DNA of 64,000 bases from Torymus aiolomorphi (lineage: Eukaryota > Arthropoda > Insecta > Hymenoptera > Torymidae): NCBI GenBank assembly GCA_036365515.1, contig CM070874.1, positions 91,408,342 to 91,472,341 on the forward strand, read 5' to 3'. This document shows positions 13,220 to 27,299 of this stretch, piece by piece. The stretch's first letter is position 1, and each line of letters starts with the position of its first letter. A program made the translations under genes and the position numbers. The notes under the pieces were generated by a model. The model was given only the letters and a program-made list of their open reading frames with translations. It was not told the DNA's origin and searched no databases.

Positions 13220-16200
13220 TACGTGTATATACGCTTGCGGGGGGCGGCGGGCGCGATCAATGCTCGGCCGACGTCAGCGCCCTCTGCGCCCCGAGAGCAC
13301 TGGGTTAGGCGGGCAGCGGTGTGTGCAGCTGCCAGGAGGCAGCTCATCGCGAGGCTCCGGCAGCTGTGTGTATAGTGTCGGATGGGAGGAGATGCCTCGG
13401 TGCAGGATTTTCTTACGGAGTCTTACTTTTCAGGTACTTCTTTAGGTTGGCAAGAAAGACGAAGGATCGTTGTTTTGTTAACTAATTAGCAGTGTCTTGT
13501 GCGTGACATTAATCATATTTTGTTAAATATTTTTTGTTAGTAATAGTTAAAAGTAGAATGTAATTTCCTACAAACATTTTTTTTTCGATACAATTAATAT
13601 TTCTGTTAATCTTATGTATTGCTAGATTTGGTTTTGACTAGTTTGAAGATTCTGATAAAATATTTAATTATCATAATAAATACAAGAATATTATTTTTAC
13701 CCCTTGTTTCTCAAATCAAGTATCAACACAATGATATAAGTTAAGAAGACTAGTTTTATAAGAAATGTTTCTCGCTGACGCAATAACTTATCTCTGCAAT
13801 AATCTTATTTTTCTAAGTTAGGAGAACATGTGGAAATTGAAAATCGATCTAAATACTCGAGATTATATTAAGAACGGTAATATAGATACGGTTAGCCACA
13901 GTTATTTGTAAGATATATGTGGCAATGAATCGCGTCTGACCAAAACCAGACATTGTCTACTTTTACATTACAAAACAAAAGTATTTTCATTAAAGTGAGA
14001 CTTTCGCTCTTGCATTCACAGTCTCAAATTGAACGATAAGCCCATTGAAATATCTGGAAAACTTTTGAATCTCGAGTGAGTAGCGCAAAGAACTCGTACA
14101 ATGGATGTAAAAATACCGCGCTTTTATCGAATTACAGACGAATTGCTCCACTTTCATCTAATTACCACTGCGACAACCAAATTTCATTTTTCTAACAAAT
14201 TTTTTTTCTCCTCTACGGCGATAATAACACGTTCAAGGTTGATCCAGAGAAATTGAAGGTCATAGCAAAATTAAAATTGGAGTCTTAATCCTATTTTAGA
14301 AATTTCAATTTATGCACGAATCTGAGTATTTAATAAAAATTGTATGAAACTATTTTTATAAGAATTTCTAGTATAATGTTCCGGTTTAACTTATTCCGAC
14401 TTCTGAAAATATCCCTACTGATGTTTCAATTAATATATGTTCAAAATGCTTCTAAGAGTAACGTTTTCAAATTATTTTATAGAAATATCATGTTCCATCA
14501 TTCACAACATTAAGAAATTCCGAGCGTGTTCTCCAGTTTTCCACCACAAATCACCCTGATTAAGCTAAAAAATTCCATCAGTACACGTTTTCACTTCATA
14601 ATTAAAAACCACAAATCCGCGGACATCCACGCGTGCCCATGTACGCGTATCCATTATTAAGCAGCCCCTTCATCCAGATTAACGCTAATCCCTCAAAACA
14701 CTTCGCCGAAATCCTTAGAAATACACTCCTCTGTCTTATTAATTTTTCACGAGCTAAAACATCCGGAGCTCGCGCTGCAGAATGAACTCCGCCGTGTGTC
14801 GGAAGAGTGTATGAGAGGTAGAGAAAGAAAGAGAGTAATATTCGCGCGCCTGCCTCTCTGTCTGTGTGTGGCAAACCGCAGCCGTGAAATGCCGACGATT
14901 GAGAGATTTAGCTCGAGTCTTCCTCGCGCGCGTCCGTGTCGCTGTTTACGGCGACGGAGGTTATTTCATTTCGGGATGCTGCTTTTTTGCGACGATAGAG
15001 TTGTCGGAGCCGCCGGAGGAAATGGAATTTCGGTCGCCAAGTCCTGTATATAAGGAAATAGCGATTTTAAGAAAATTGCATACACCCGAGCTTCTGTACG
15101 TTTTCCAAATAAAGTGTGTATTTAATAATTTAGAGAAAATGGAACGTCTCTTTGCTTTCAATGGCACGAAGAGTGAAATGTAAATTTAATAAAACAGTTG
15201 AACATCTTTTTAGTTCAATTATTGAAATAAAATAAAAAACCCAAAGAATTACTTAAAAATTAAATTCATGGTAAAATTAATTTATCTTTAAAAGAAAAAC
15301 TATACTCGATAACTCAATATTTACAGAAATCATTAGATTTACTGCACACTTCGGCAGGGCTGAATTAGAGAAAAACTCCCACACAATATTTTAATAGGCG
15401 CTGGCAAGAAAGCAGCCAGCTGACAATAAGTTGCCAATCACGCGTGTGAAACTTGTCCGATTGAAATGTCGTCGCTGGCACTGTGCGCGTGCGTCTAAAA
15501 CAAAGAAGCGACCGCCTATATAATGGCGCACATGAGCGCGATGTCGAGGAAACTCCGAGGGAGGCTGCGATACGGAGTAGCCTGCTTGTTAATTATCAGC
15601 CTTTCTAAAATGTCAAATGTCCTAGTTTTTTTCCAATGCCGCGTTGTAGTAATAGTGGTAGTAGCTAAAAATTTTAATACTTATATAATATCCTATAATT
15701 GCAGAATTATTCCACAAGTTATTGTAATTCCACTATGAACAACTCAGCAGGAAAACTTGTATCAGGAGTACTACAAATGAATGAATCAATACTAAAAGGC
15801 AACATTCAGCGAATATAAAGCTCTTCGACAACCCATGACCTACTTGAACGATCCAACCCCATCCCATTACCATCGCATGATTATACTTCCTCGCACCTTC
15901 TCTCTTTCTTATCTATATACCACAGTGTGCGCACTCGGCGCAACATATATCCACAATAAACATCTCCCTCGCTCGCGGCTCCCTTTCTTCCCACTTACGC
16001 ACGTTCCGCGGCTCCTGATTGTTAATTCACTTTCGCGGCGCGCACGGGTATATTTTTACCGGCGTCGCCGCCCAAGACACCCTTTGCATGCACTCTCTCT
16101 CTCTCTCTCTCTCTTCTCTAAACGAGACACGTATACATACACACACTACCAGAGCAAGAGCGAGAGAGAGAGAGGTAGCGGCAGCGCTGAATGAGCACTT

Positions 16201-19200
16201 CCCATTCATCCGCGCTTGGAGGTCAGCCAGTTTTGCGCGCGGCGCGCGGCCGTTTGACACGCTATCGTGCAGGCGGCGAGCGCGGGGTTCGGGTGCAAAC
16301 CGTCCTGCACAGAGCCGACAGACAGAGGCCGAGAGAATGTGTGCAGGCTCGAGCTCCAACTTGTGTGCCAATGGGGTGCACTGACGGAGCTTTGGTTCTC
16401 TCCCTCGATGAGTTCATTGCCAGGGGGTTAAGGTGTTAATCTCTGTAGCTTCGAGGGTTATTCCATCACGGCGACGCGCGAACGCGGAATTAACTTTCTC
16501 CTATGTGGGCGTTAAAAATATTAATACATAATGACCGTCCGTTTCTCTATTATCTTTTTCTAATTAAAAAGCATCACTTTGCCTTGAATCATGAACGAGT
16601 CATTTATTAATAGTTTTAAAATGGCGCCGTGCGATGTTTATCACCTGGAGTATCGTAATTTTTTTTTCAATATATTTTTATGAATCGAGGAAAGTGAGTC
16701 AATTGAATAATATAATAATATCAAGTCAAAGCAAACACCTGTCAAAGCGAAGAGTGTATTGTGCCACGTGATTGAAACATAATTAGATGATGCTAATTAA
16801 CTATTGAACTGAGCTTTTATTTTCAACGGGCGTAAACAGACACACTTGCTATCGAAAAATGTAAAAGAAAACAAAATTATTATACATCGACACCCTTGCC
16901 AAAAATTGAAGCCAAGCAAGCATTTTAAATACGTCGGAAACTTCCTGCCCTCGGCTATAGAAATTCCGTTTTTCTCCACAGAAAAAACTCCCAAAGGATG
17001 CATCCTCCGAGTGCGAAGGCGCGCTATCTCCAGCTCGGCACGACGACGAAATTCCGTCTCCTCGGGCGCGCTCGATCGGCCCCGAGGGCGCGATACCGAT
17101 ATCGAGAGAACTAATTACTTCACCCACTCTCGCTGGATTTTCTCTTCGAGATATCGACTAACGCTCGTCCTCTCTCCTCTCTATCGAACCGTCGAATTTT
17201 AGTATATAAGAGATATGTTAAAATTTTGATCCGTGCATAACTCGACAAATGAAAGCAATTAGCAAACATTTGTTCAACGAATGAATACTGCGGCACTCGC
17301 GTCTGACCAAACTCCGCTTCTTTCTACTTGATGCTTCATTTGTCAGTATAATATACATTCACATATTGTATAATAATCTTGTTTTCAAAAGAACCTTGGA
17401 GAAATTTTTCCCAAGTGAAAATCCATCGCAGGAGTCTCAGAAAATGAAACCTCTCGAGCGTCGCAAACGCCGCTCACCTGAACAATCGAATAAAAAAGCC
17501 ACCGCGCGCGCTAAACTACCTGCGCCAACTCTTGCGCGGTGGGCTCGAGTATGCAGCCCCTCGACTATTCCATGGGGGCGAGGACGTAAGAATAAAGAAG
17601 CCCCTAATTAAGGCACCAGCTCGCTGAAAAAATTATCGAGTACATGCCGCGCGGAAAAGTGGAACTTGGAGCCATGCGCGCGCACACGGAGCCTTTCTTT
17701 GTTCGAGAGCCGCGCGCGCCGGAAATATTGCGCCCCGGGCGCTCTTTGCTCCGAGAGAGGGAGAGAAGCTTCGCCTACTGCTTTTATTTTCACGCGCCGA
17801 GGTAGGTTCGTGCGCGTTATTAAAGATTACTGGCCTGGGAGTGCAGTGCGACTGCGGGCGGTGCGAGAGGCACGTAAGGAGCGCGCGCACCTTGCCAGCG
17901 TATATGCGCTACGTCTCGTGCTCTCTTGCTTTTATACCTCAAAGCGCGGGATATGGCTTTTACGCTTTTTCGTGCGCCGTGTTCTACGTGTATTTTCAAC
18001 AACTCGTTTCAGTCTGCAAAATATTCATCACGCGTGCAGACGACAAAAAAATTATTTTTTCTTCAAAATTATTACCCTCTAAATATCAACTTTAATCCTC
18101 GAAATTTTCAGCCGTTTTCAGGTCGCGTATATCACCTTATATTGCGTCTAATGCGGCTTTATGTTTGCATTTCAGACTTGAATTCGCGAGAAAGGAAATT
18201 ATTAAATTTTTTTATTCGCGGAAATTCTCCTTTTCTCATAACGTTTTTATAGTTGACTATTATATACAATTTTTCTTCGGTTTTATCTTTTTGCAAGAAC
18301 AGTGCGTTTTTTCATCACATATATTCAAAGCATATGTGTCATTTACTTAGTAGTTGTTTGTCTGAATTGAATGTATGAAAGACGTTTAATTGCACGAATT
18401 AAAATTAAGGCTTGTAAGTCTAAGGAACGTTTTCTCAAAACAGAGCGTTTAGAGCAGAGTAAAAAGTAATTAAAGGCATGTTTGATATACTTTTTTCTAC
18501 ATCATTAGTCGTTAAGCTAGAAAGAGTTCATAATTATTTCACTTTTTTAGAAAACACACTGCATCACTATTCAAACAAAATTAAACTTTTGCAGTTTACA
18601 AACACTACTCTATTTCTTTAAAGGAAAAACATATAATCTAAAGCGTCATAGAATTACAAAGTTCGACGAAGTTGCTTCACTGATATTAAAGAAGCCCATA
18701 AACTATCGGTCCTTGATGCGACTCTTCTTTTTGGTATCCAATTAAAGTAATTATTTTCATAACGAAGACGCTGTACAAACTTCAAAAGCGAGGGATCGAT
18801 ATTATGGCATTTAGAAAATAGCGCGCTTCCCTCATAATTTATTATAAAGTTGAGCTAAAGCTCATTGGATTTACTTTAAAGTCGAGCGACAAGGGAAGAA
18901 CTAAAATATTAAAATAGTTCGTTGTCTAACAATGTCAATGAGTCATGAGGTATACAGTATATTCAACCGTAACTTGTTTATACGATCGATTTTTTAAATT
19001 CCACGCGTATTGGGTAAGAAGACTCATTTAAATCGATTGTTAAAGTAACGAAATGGAAACTGCATGTAGCTATGAAATATTTTATGAAAAAAGTCATGCC
19101 TATACGATTCTCGCAAATAAATATTTTAAAATTAAATTACTATAAACGCTGCTTTATATCTCGATAATAGGCTTATTAGTGAAAAAAATGAGAAAGCATT

Positions 19201-22200
19201 ACGGGCATCTAGTCCCGATTTTCAGCGGCTAATTAAGCTAAAAGCCCCATGTGACCCGCTGGCGCACTAAAAATTTCAAACGGAAGCGAGCGCAGGGAGT
19301 GGTATACGCGCGCGGACTTTCCCCGCCCTCCGCTCGAGCGAGACTCATCCCTGTATACACACACGCGCGCGCGCGCGCGCGCCGCGTATGTTTTTCGTTG
19401 ACGTTCTTACATTACGCTAAGTTACCTTAGTGAACGCGCGGTCAATGGGCTGCTCCGGAATAAGTGCGCAATTATTTTTTTCCGAGCTAATTGTAGTATA
19501 AGCTAACTTTTCGGCTGCGAGGGTGGCCGTGTGTGTGTGTGTAGGCTGGCTGTTGACGTTGAAGAGTTGATTAGGTGAATAGTAATTTTTTTTGTTGCCG
19601 GTATTGAATTCTAAACTTACGAGTTTAATAGTTGTAGTAATTTGTTAGCGATACCGGGGAAAAACGTAATTTAGCTTCTCTAATGTTTACGTATATAATA
19701 TCACGCTGTGGACGAACTTTGCGTATGCACGAATTTTTCATAAATTCATGCATGATGTAAAATGCGTCAACATTAATATATTAACCGCTTCTACATTTCT
19801 CTCTGTGTGCGAGCATTACTTTGACTAGTCAGTTAATTTTGCGTAAATTTAAAAGGCAAACGAAAATCGACGCTAGCGGGGAGCTAATTTTAATTTGCAA
19901 GGCAGTCACGCATGCAAGCTGAATTTAATAATTGTTTCCTGGAACAAACGCGCTTAACGATGCACTCGTTTTTATATCGGAGGGGAAAAGAAATTTCATG
20001 GCAATTTTTCCGCATTAAAACATCATTTTCATTCTTCGAGCAAACATTGTCTCATCAGCATCTAACTACAGCACTCGTCTAACAACAGCTCGTTTTTTTT
20101 TTTTTTTCGAAAAAAAAAGCACACATATCGACCCGCACCTCTCTCACTCTTTATATACTTGCGCGCAGCCCTTCAAACGCGCGCGCGCGCATAACGCGCT
20201 AAGGGCGAGAGAGAGAACGATGCACATATAAGGGGCGCGCGTAACGCGCTCCGATGGCTCTTATCTCCGCGCTCGGCGGAAGCGAGATAGAGCGAGAGGA
20301 AAAACGTTGTTAGCGCGCGCAGCCACGAGGGGCAGAGAGCGGGAGAGAGGTGCATTAAAAATTGCCGGGGTGACATGGTAATGCGCTCGCGCTCGTGGCT
20401 TTGCTCGTTTCATGTGGAAATTTCGGTATTCTTTCTCCCGAGTGGCCACTTGTGTATATACTGCGTACGTTAAGAGCCGCTGTGTATTAGCTCATTTTCC
20501 CGCGATGAAATATCAACTTTTGTTACACGATCGAGTTTGCGATGCGTAATTAATTAAGTTCGCTGTAATATACGAACAAAATGGCTGCGCTCGCGCGCGA
20601 TAATAGCCCCATAAGTAGCCGGTGAAATGACAATTATTTTGAAAGGGGCTAATTGGAGCACGCGGCACCACCGACACCATTTACTAAATCGTTTCCGAGA
20701 AAAAGTGTATACTTTTTACGGGACAGTCCGTATGCATAAATGAGCGTAGCGCTGCTCCCGCCGCTGTCTACGCCTACTGCTCAAATATTAACATCGCATC
20801 ATATTCTTCGGACCGAATTCGAAACGTAGTTTATATAGAATACTAAGCATATCGGAGTTTCGGCTGGAACGATACACGCTCATACGTCGAGCATTTGGAT
20901 TTCGAGCAAACTCTCCTTTAGCTCTCCTCTCCCAGAGCGGAACGAGAAAAAGTGCGCAAACACTATCTCGCTCTCATCCATCAAACGGCAAAATGTACAC
21001 GTGTTTATCGCGAGAGCGAGGGAAGACGGACGGAGAGCGTCGAGTATATAGGGTATACCACACCCAGAGCGCCGCGAAACAAAAGCCGCCCTCCCCTCGT
21101 ATCGTTGACCTAATTTACCTAATTTGTACAAGAAACTTTGCGAGAAGAATTCACTCCGCAGCCGCCAGCTCTACATTCGCGCGCATTCGTCCTGTCGGGA
21201 TAAGCTGGCTATTAAAGTAATGTATAAATTATTTTTACGCGTGCCTTTTAGCGCGAAAATTTGCGCCGCAAGGCGTAATCAATTTTTACTGCACACATTA
21301 TGTCCCGCTCTCGAGGGTATACATACACTTTCAAAATAATAATATTCTTTTTAAACGAAGAATAATTTAACAAGTCATTACAACGCGTGACTATATAAAA
21401 TGCATTTCGTAAATGTTCGATTTGAATTTTAAATTTTAGCTGCTAAAGTAACCGTTCCCTTATACTCTTGCTCTTTCTCTCTCATTTTAATCGAATTTTG
21501 ATGAGGCACACTTTGTAAGCGAGTAGGTAAACATAGTACCGACAAGTTGGAATAAATGTCTTAATTTGCCGAGCGGAGTGTATATAGGCGAGGAAAGTAC
21601 TTTTCGCAGGTTTCGCGTCATGACAATCGTACACGTGTGTATCGGCTCGTACGCAAGTATTTAACGATTTCTTTTTTCAAGAGGATCTCAATTTGCAGCG
21701 TCTTTGATACGTACAAAGTCAGCGTGTCTCTTTTATTACAGCGAGGTGGGAGGCTGCTATATTTGACGATTCAAAGTCAAAGGGAGGCCCTATAGTCGAG
21801 CGGTGGGACACCGTCGAGAGTCCGTCAAAGAGAAACCCTACGGAGCTCGCTTTCATCCCTCTCCCCAAAATCGTTATTATTTTCATGGCGTACATATAGC
21901 GAGGAGCGCCGGGCGAACAATTCAATTTTTTTAACGGCTTGTTTGTAACGAAAGGAAATCACGATCAACTCGCTAATTTTTGTAGCTATAAATTGGAATT
22001 AGCAATTTCATTTCGAGAGTGATTTAGACAAAATCAAACGACTGCATTCATTAAGGCGTGAATTTATTGGCAGAGTGGAAGTAAGAAGGTAGAGTTCTTA
22101 TTTGAAAAAAAAACCTGTTACCCGTCGTAACTTTACATCAAGGTAGAAAACTTATGAGAAGCGCATATTCCTCAACTTTGTGACGAGATTTTCCAAGGTA

Positions 22201-22562
22201 AAATAGTACACTTGGCCGCAAGTTGTTTCACTTTGACAGCCAGCAGAAACTTGTGTACATTTCTGTTTCGATGAAAAAGGAAAACGGGATAAAAAATAAC
22301 GAAATGGGCACTGACCTTCACAGACGTATCCCTGCTGGATGATGCCCCAGAGCAGGTCGGTGCAGCTGTGACAGTAGGTGGGCTTGTGGAAGGTCTTCTT
22401 GACGAAGGTGTGGCCGTGGCCGGACGGCGCCGCCCCGGGCCCCCAGTCGGAGCCCGGGGGCTGCTGGGCCGTCCCCAGCGGCACGAGGGCCCCGCCGGCA
22501 GTCTGCTGCTGCTGCTGCTGCTCCTTCCCGGGCGCACCCGCGGCTCCGCCGGCGCTCGCCAT
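5711..22562 (-). CDS. DGKQ: Diacylglycerol kinase theta, N-terminal part (five exons; continues left of window)
   Basis: Coding exons on the minus strand: 22562-22316, 8066-7987, 7333-7231, 6940-6720 and 5867-5711, about 270 residues. All junctions are GT-AG and in frame. Three C1 zinc fingers have every ligand: H51, C64, C67, C81, C84, H89, C92, C100; H114, C127, C130, C142, C145, H150, C153, C161; H180, C193, C196, C211, C214, H219, C222, C230. Three C1 fingers in this spacing, followed by the motif CTFGILEP, are typical of the theta class of diacylglycerol kinases, which turn diacylglycerol into phosphatidic acid at membranes. The ATG at 22562 is chosen because an in-frame TAG lies upstream and the Ala/Gly-rich start resembles mammalian DGK theta. 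A six-Gln run follows at residues 15-20. The last exon ends in phase 1 at donor GTGAGT. The Ras-associating and catalytic exons are not found in 1-5710, so they must lie outside the window. Confidence 0.93.
13154..13216. repeat. (GT)n microsatellite
   Basis: About 31 GT units, in intron 1 of DGK theta. Confidence 0.97.
19362..19386. repeat. (CG)n tract
   Basis: ACACAC passes into about 11 uninterrupted CG units, in intron 1 of DGK theta. Confidence 0.95.
22316..22562 (-). CDS. DGKQ: DGK theta coding exon 1 (first half of C1 finger 1)
   Basis: The exon encodes residues 1-82 plus one base. It starts MASAGG, runs through the Gln tract coded by CAG, and ends in YVCE at donor GTCAGT. It is very GC-rich (Gly/Ala/Pro). 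The start codon is inferred: a TAG in the same frame lies about 130 bp upstream and no other ATG intervenes. A splice acceptor between that stop and the ATG cannot be excluded. The intron that follows is 14.2 kb. Confidence 0.85.
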
Positions 22563-25500
22563 CGCGGCAGCAGCCGCCGCCGAGGCGTCCCCGCCGCCAC
22601 CGCCGCCTCCTCCGCGGAGCCGCTCGCGCCAGATCTTCACCGTGAGGCCGCTGGTGCGCACCTGGCCGCCCGACCGAGGCTGCGGCTACGGCGGCTCACG
22701 CGCTCCTCATCCCGCATCATCCGCTGCTGTCTCTCGCGCTCGCTGCTGTCTGTCTTTCTCTCGCTCGCTCTCGCTCTCTCGCTCTCTCGTTCGCTCACCC
22801 TCTGCCGCAGGAGTCGAATGCCCCGGGGGCGTCTGCTCGCTGTGCGTGGCTGTGCGTGGCTGTGCGTGGCTGTGCGTGGCTGTGCGTCGCTGCTCCCCCA
22901 GCGCATTCACATCGCGCCGGCGCCGCTGCTGGCCGCACTACGTGATCCCGGAGTGGCCGTCGCCGCTGCCGAGGAGCGACATGCTGCCGCCGCCGTCACT
23001 GGGCGTCCGCGCGCCTCCCGGCCCGTGCCGGCGCCGCGCTGCGCTGCTCCTCCCGCCGCTGCATGCCGCGGGCGCATGCCGCCGCCCGGGACTCGGCCAC
23101 TACGCGCCGCGCGCCGGAGGCATGGCGTCGCGCTCCTCCTCCAGAGGCTCCTGCCTCCTGGGCTGCTGCGCTGCGGAGACGACGACCACGGCGCTGCCGC
23201 TGTGCTCCTACAGCTGCTGCACAGACAGACAAGACGCGGCCCGTCAGAGAGCTGCGCTGGGACGAGAGAGCGAGACGCGTGCGTGCGCCCGAGAGGGAGA
23301 GTCCGCCGAGTGCGTGCGTGGAGGCGCGCACCGCGCAAGCGCGGGCGGGATGCGTGCTACTGCTGCTCCGCTGCCGATGCTCTCGAGAGCGGAGCCGCGG
23401 CTCTATCGGCGTTTCGCCTACTCGCGCTTCTATGTGTGTCCCTGTGTGTGCGAGTATAGCGAGGGGGAGCTGTGTGTTTTCCTCGCGATGAGTTTGGCTT
23501 TTTGGCCTCTGGAGCTGAGGGGCCGGAAGAAGGGTATTTTTCGAGATTTTTTCAGTCGCTCCGGGGATCGATGCGGGGAGGGGAGAGTCAGGCTGGCGCT
23601 GGGGAGAGAAGGGGAGAATGAGAGAGAGCGGGAGAGAGATTTTTGCGGGATCGCTCGATCCTCCGATATACCAGCGTCGTATGTTGTTCTTAGCAACTGC
23701 GTACACGGGGGCTGTTACTATACATTTAGCTAAAGCTCGATATTTCGAATCGTTACGTTAATACGGCTGAAATTAATAGAAAAAGAAAAATAGTGCGCTA
23801 CTCGTGTACGGAAAAAAAATCAGTAGTGACAGACGCTAGAAAGTATACTCCGCGTATCCTCCGCTTTATCAGCCTCAAAAGGGAGGAAAAAAAATCCCTC
23901 ATCCGCTCCCCTCGATCCTTATAACCTTATATACACACACTCACGCTCGAAAAAACCTCGAGCTCGCTCGGCCGCTTGCTGTAAGCTTGCTTGCGCGCGC
24001 TTGTTCCCCTCGCTCTCTATCTCTTTTTCTCTCTCTCGCTCGCTCGTTACACAGAGAGCCACCTAACCAAGCCGCAGGCGGCGCCGCCGTGAGCGCGCGC
24101 GCGCACACACAATACAAATCAATAATGCTTAAAGCGACAGAATTAGAAACGAAAATTTCGCCTCTCTCGCTCCCTCTCGCGTAAGAATCCGCGCGTTTTC
24201 TACCCTCGGCGCGTAGCGTAGAATACGCGCTTTAGCGAGCGAGCGAGACGGAGAGTGCTTGCAAGCACCTCGCGAGCGCGCACACACGCAGCTGCGTGAC
24301 ACACCGCTTTCTCTCCCTCCCTCTTCCGCCCTCTGCGGCTAATTAAGGATTTTCATTTAATTTAGAGACGAGAGAGGGAGAATGATAGAGAAAGAGATAG
24401 AGCTGCCTTAGGGCGTCGACACGCGCGCGAGCAGCGGCCGAGCGAGCTTAACGAGCTTTCGCGGAAACTTTCCGTACAGCCCGCGCGTTATTTCCGTCGT
24501 GTACGCGTAAGGCGCACGCACGGAAAAGAGAGGCAGAATCCTGCACTTGTCGCGCGCACACTGGAGACACACACACACACACGCGCGCGCGTCCTCTCGA
24601 TCTCTCGTCTTGGTTTAACGGAGCGTCGCTGGTTGCTGCTGCTGCTGCTAGCCCATACTTATTACCTCTCGATATCGACGGCGGCGCACACTGTGTGTAC
24701 TCTCTCTCTCCTCTGTCTCTCTATCGCTCGGCGCGACAGTGCGCGCGAGGGGCCGTACCTCGACGCGCTCGCACTCTCGGGGCGACTGTGTTCTCGGGCT
24801 TCTCGAGCGAGCGACGTGTGTAAACGGCGAGAGCCTCTGTCTCTCTCTCTCTCTCTCTCTCCCTCGCACTCCTACACGTATATATTTAGCGCCGTCGCCG
24901 CGCACGCGCGCTCGACTTTCTCTGCCTGCTCGCCTGCGTGCGAGAAAGGGAGATAAAAATAGAGGAGCCGCTCTCTCTCTCTCTCTCGCTCGCTCTCTGT
25001 GCTACGACGTGCGTGCCAGCGGCGAGGAAAGGACGAGCAAAAAGCGAGAACAAGAGAATAGGTTATGCAGGCAAATAGAGCCAGGAGCGCGCGAGCCTTG
25101 TGTAAGTACATACGTGCATGCACGCAGGCGTCTATCTGTGCGCGGATAAATAAAGACAGGAGAGAGGGTGGAAGCACCTGCGCGCAGGCGCGCCGGCTAT
25201 GACGTCACGGAGCGAGAGAGACGGGGACAGAGAGAGAGCAAGCTGCGGACCGCCCGAAGGGCTCGCGCGCTTCGAAACTTGGCCACGCGGGAAGGGGGTT
25301 TCTGGATTTCGGGCAGTGTGTGCGCGCGCGCCGCGAGAGAATTGAGAGAAAGAAAGAGAGGGAAGGGGGAGAGAGAGAGAGAGAGAGAGAGAGATGAGAG
25401 GAAGAGATCGAGGCCGATGAAAAGATTTTTTTCGCTTTGCATTATTGATTTTTTGAGCCCGACTGTATTACGTGCGTGTATATTATACACGCCGTGCCTT

Positions 25501-27266
25501 CGGTGGCTCTCTGGGTGCGTGTATACATCGCGTGCGTTGGATGAAATGACGGTGGATCATTGCTCGCCTTGTACTATGCATCGCACATGCCGATAGCTCA
25601 GATTATATATATCGCGCGCGTATATACACTTGCCCCATGACTCTTTACGCGAATTTTCATCAATCTATGATTAATTATCCGAAAGCTCGGCCAAACACAC
25701 AAGCCTCGTTATCCGACGATTGTTCCGCAACTATATATACTCTCGAGTCTACTCTACCCTAAGCGTCCCTATTACCGAAATCAATCAAGCCAGAGCCATT
25801 AATTACCCTCGCTCGCGCTTAATCACCCTAATTAATAAGAAATGAGAAAAGCCAGCACACAACCACAGTGTATGCAAGGTCGTCGCAGGATTCCAGCTCA
25901 GCCGCTCAATTTTACAGCGATTAGGATGTAGCGCGGAAAAGGATCGTGTCGGTCGTGGCGCGCGAGATTTTTCCAAATTGGCGCGCAGGACGCGCAAACG
26001 TGTGCGGATCACGGAAAGCCCTCGTAAAAATGGAAATACACGCGCGATGGACGACGATGATTATATCGTCCTGCGAAGTTCCTTTTTTTCTTCTTTTCTT
26101 TGCGACTGCCCGTCGAGAGACCAAGGAGGAAACGCTTCGAAAATTATGGAGTAGCTGAGAAGGGTGGTTAGAGAGAGAAACGGTTGTTTAGAGGTAAGAA
26201 ATACTCTTGTAAACGATCGTACTGCATTAAGCTTTTCGTTGATTTAACTTGCCTCGTTCATTATTTTCGATGAATTTCGTGTCTTTATAGTTATTTTTCT
26301 ACTCGAAATTTTCAAAATGAACTTCGATGTACTCTTTTTTGCTTTATTATAAAGACATTTTCTTCGTAAACGTGACGTTAATATGCTAATTCGACAGCCT
26401 TATCAAAGTTTTTCGATCTCTGTATATAGAAACATTGTGAGTCATGTTATGACTATTCATAAAAGCCTTAAGATCTCCCTTTCGCTTTCTTATTTTTACC
26501 AGCGAATAACTAAAATTCATGTTAGAATATTACTAACAAGGAAATAAAGTACACACCTTTCGGAGAATGGATTTCCACGGGGCTTTGAGAATCGATTTCT
26601 GGTATCTAAAACTGAAACTCAGTTTTTGTAATTCTATCTCATAGACCCTCTCCCTTCAAATGTGGGTCATCTAATATGCTTTATTTCGTTAAAAAAATGC
26701 GACTCTCTTAATGGATCTCACTTTGCAAGTATATTTATGCTACGAAAATGAACAAAAAGATTATAGAAATATCCAGGAAAATTAAACTAAAATTTAAACT
26801 TTATTTCGTGAATTTCCTGAGGAATTATTCATTATTAGGTACCGGAAATCAATTCGAAATCCTATAAAAATTCCTGATCGTTAAGTACCACACATTAATT
26901 TTTTGTATAATATAGTAAAATAGATGCAACTATTTCCAGGTAACAATTATCGAGATCCAGTAAATACAATGCAAACTACCACAGTAAACTTGAGATGGGA
27001 GTTTACAAGTTTTTCCAGAACCATTGAGTATGCATTCCCCTTGGAAAATGAGCCGGGAAGCGCACAGTATAGAATCGGTCAGCGCTGTACCTGCAATCAG
27101 CGCAGCATCACCTCATTCACAGAGTTGCTCCCTCTCCCTCAGTCTCGCCCTCTCACCCTCTTGACTGGCTGACCAGCGCGGCCATCCTACTACTCGCTCG
27201 CTTGCACGCGCGGGGTAAGTAGAAAAATCCGCTCTTTCCCGGACGAGCGGCCAGAGCTCTCTACGA

Positions 27267-27299
<33 letters not shown>

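Larger units (their letters stand above)
8067..22315 (-). other. DGKQ: First intron of DGK theta, 14.2 kb
   Basis: The intron is bounded by donor GTCAGT at 22315 and acceptor TTTCAG ending at 8067. It holds (GT)n at 13154-13216, (GA)n near 11444-11461, (CT)n near 16090-16112 and CG runs at 11092-11104, 19362-19386 and 20178-20191. Open frames follow these tracts and match no family I know. No second gene, tRNA or transposon was recognised. Confidence 0.75.

Noticed and set aside
22378..23733. 451-codon plus-strand open frame, with overlapping 363- and 236-codon frames
   Set aside because: It lies antisense to the DGK theta exon and its GC-rich flank. Composition is Arg/Ala/Ser/Cys-rich with no domain, and several frames on both strands are open together, as GC-rich DNA produces.
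26924..27172. 82-codon plus-strand frame as a small gene
   Set aside because: It has no signal, domain or splice context, and lies in the spacer between two genes.
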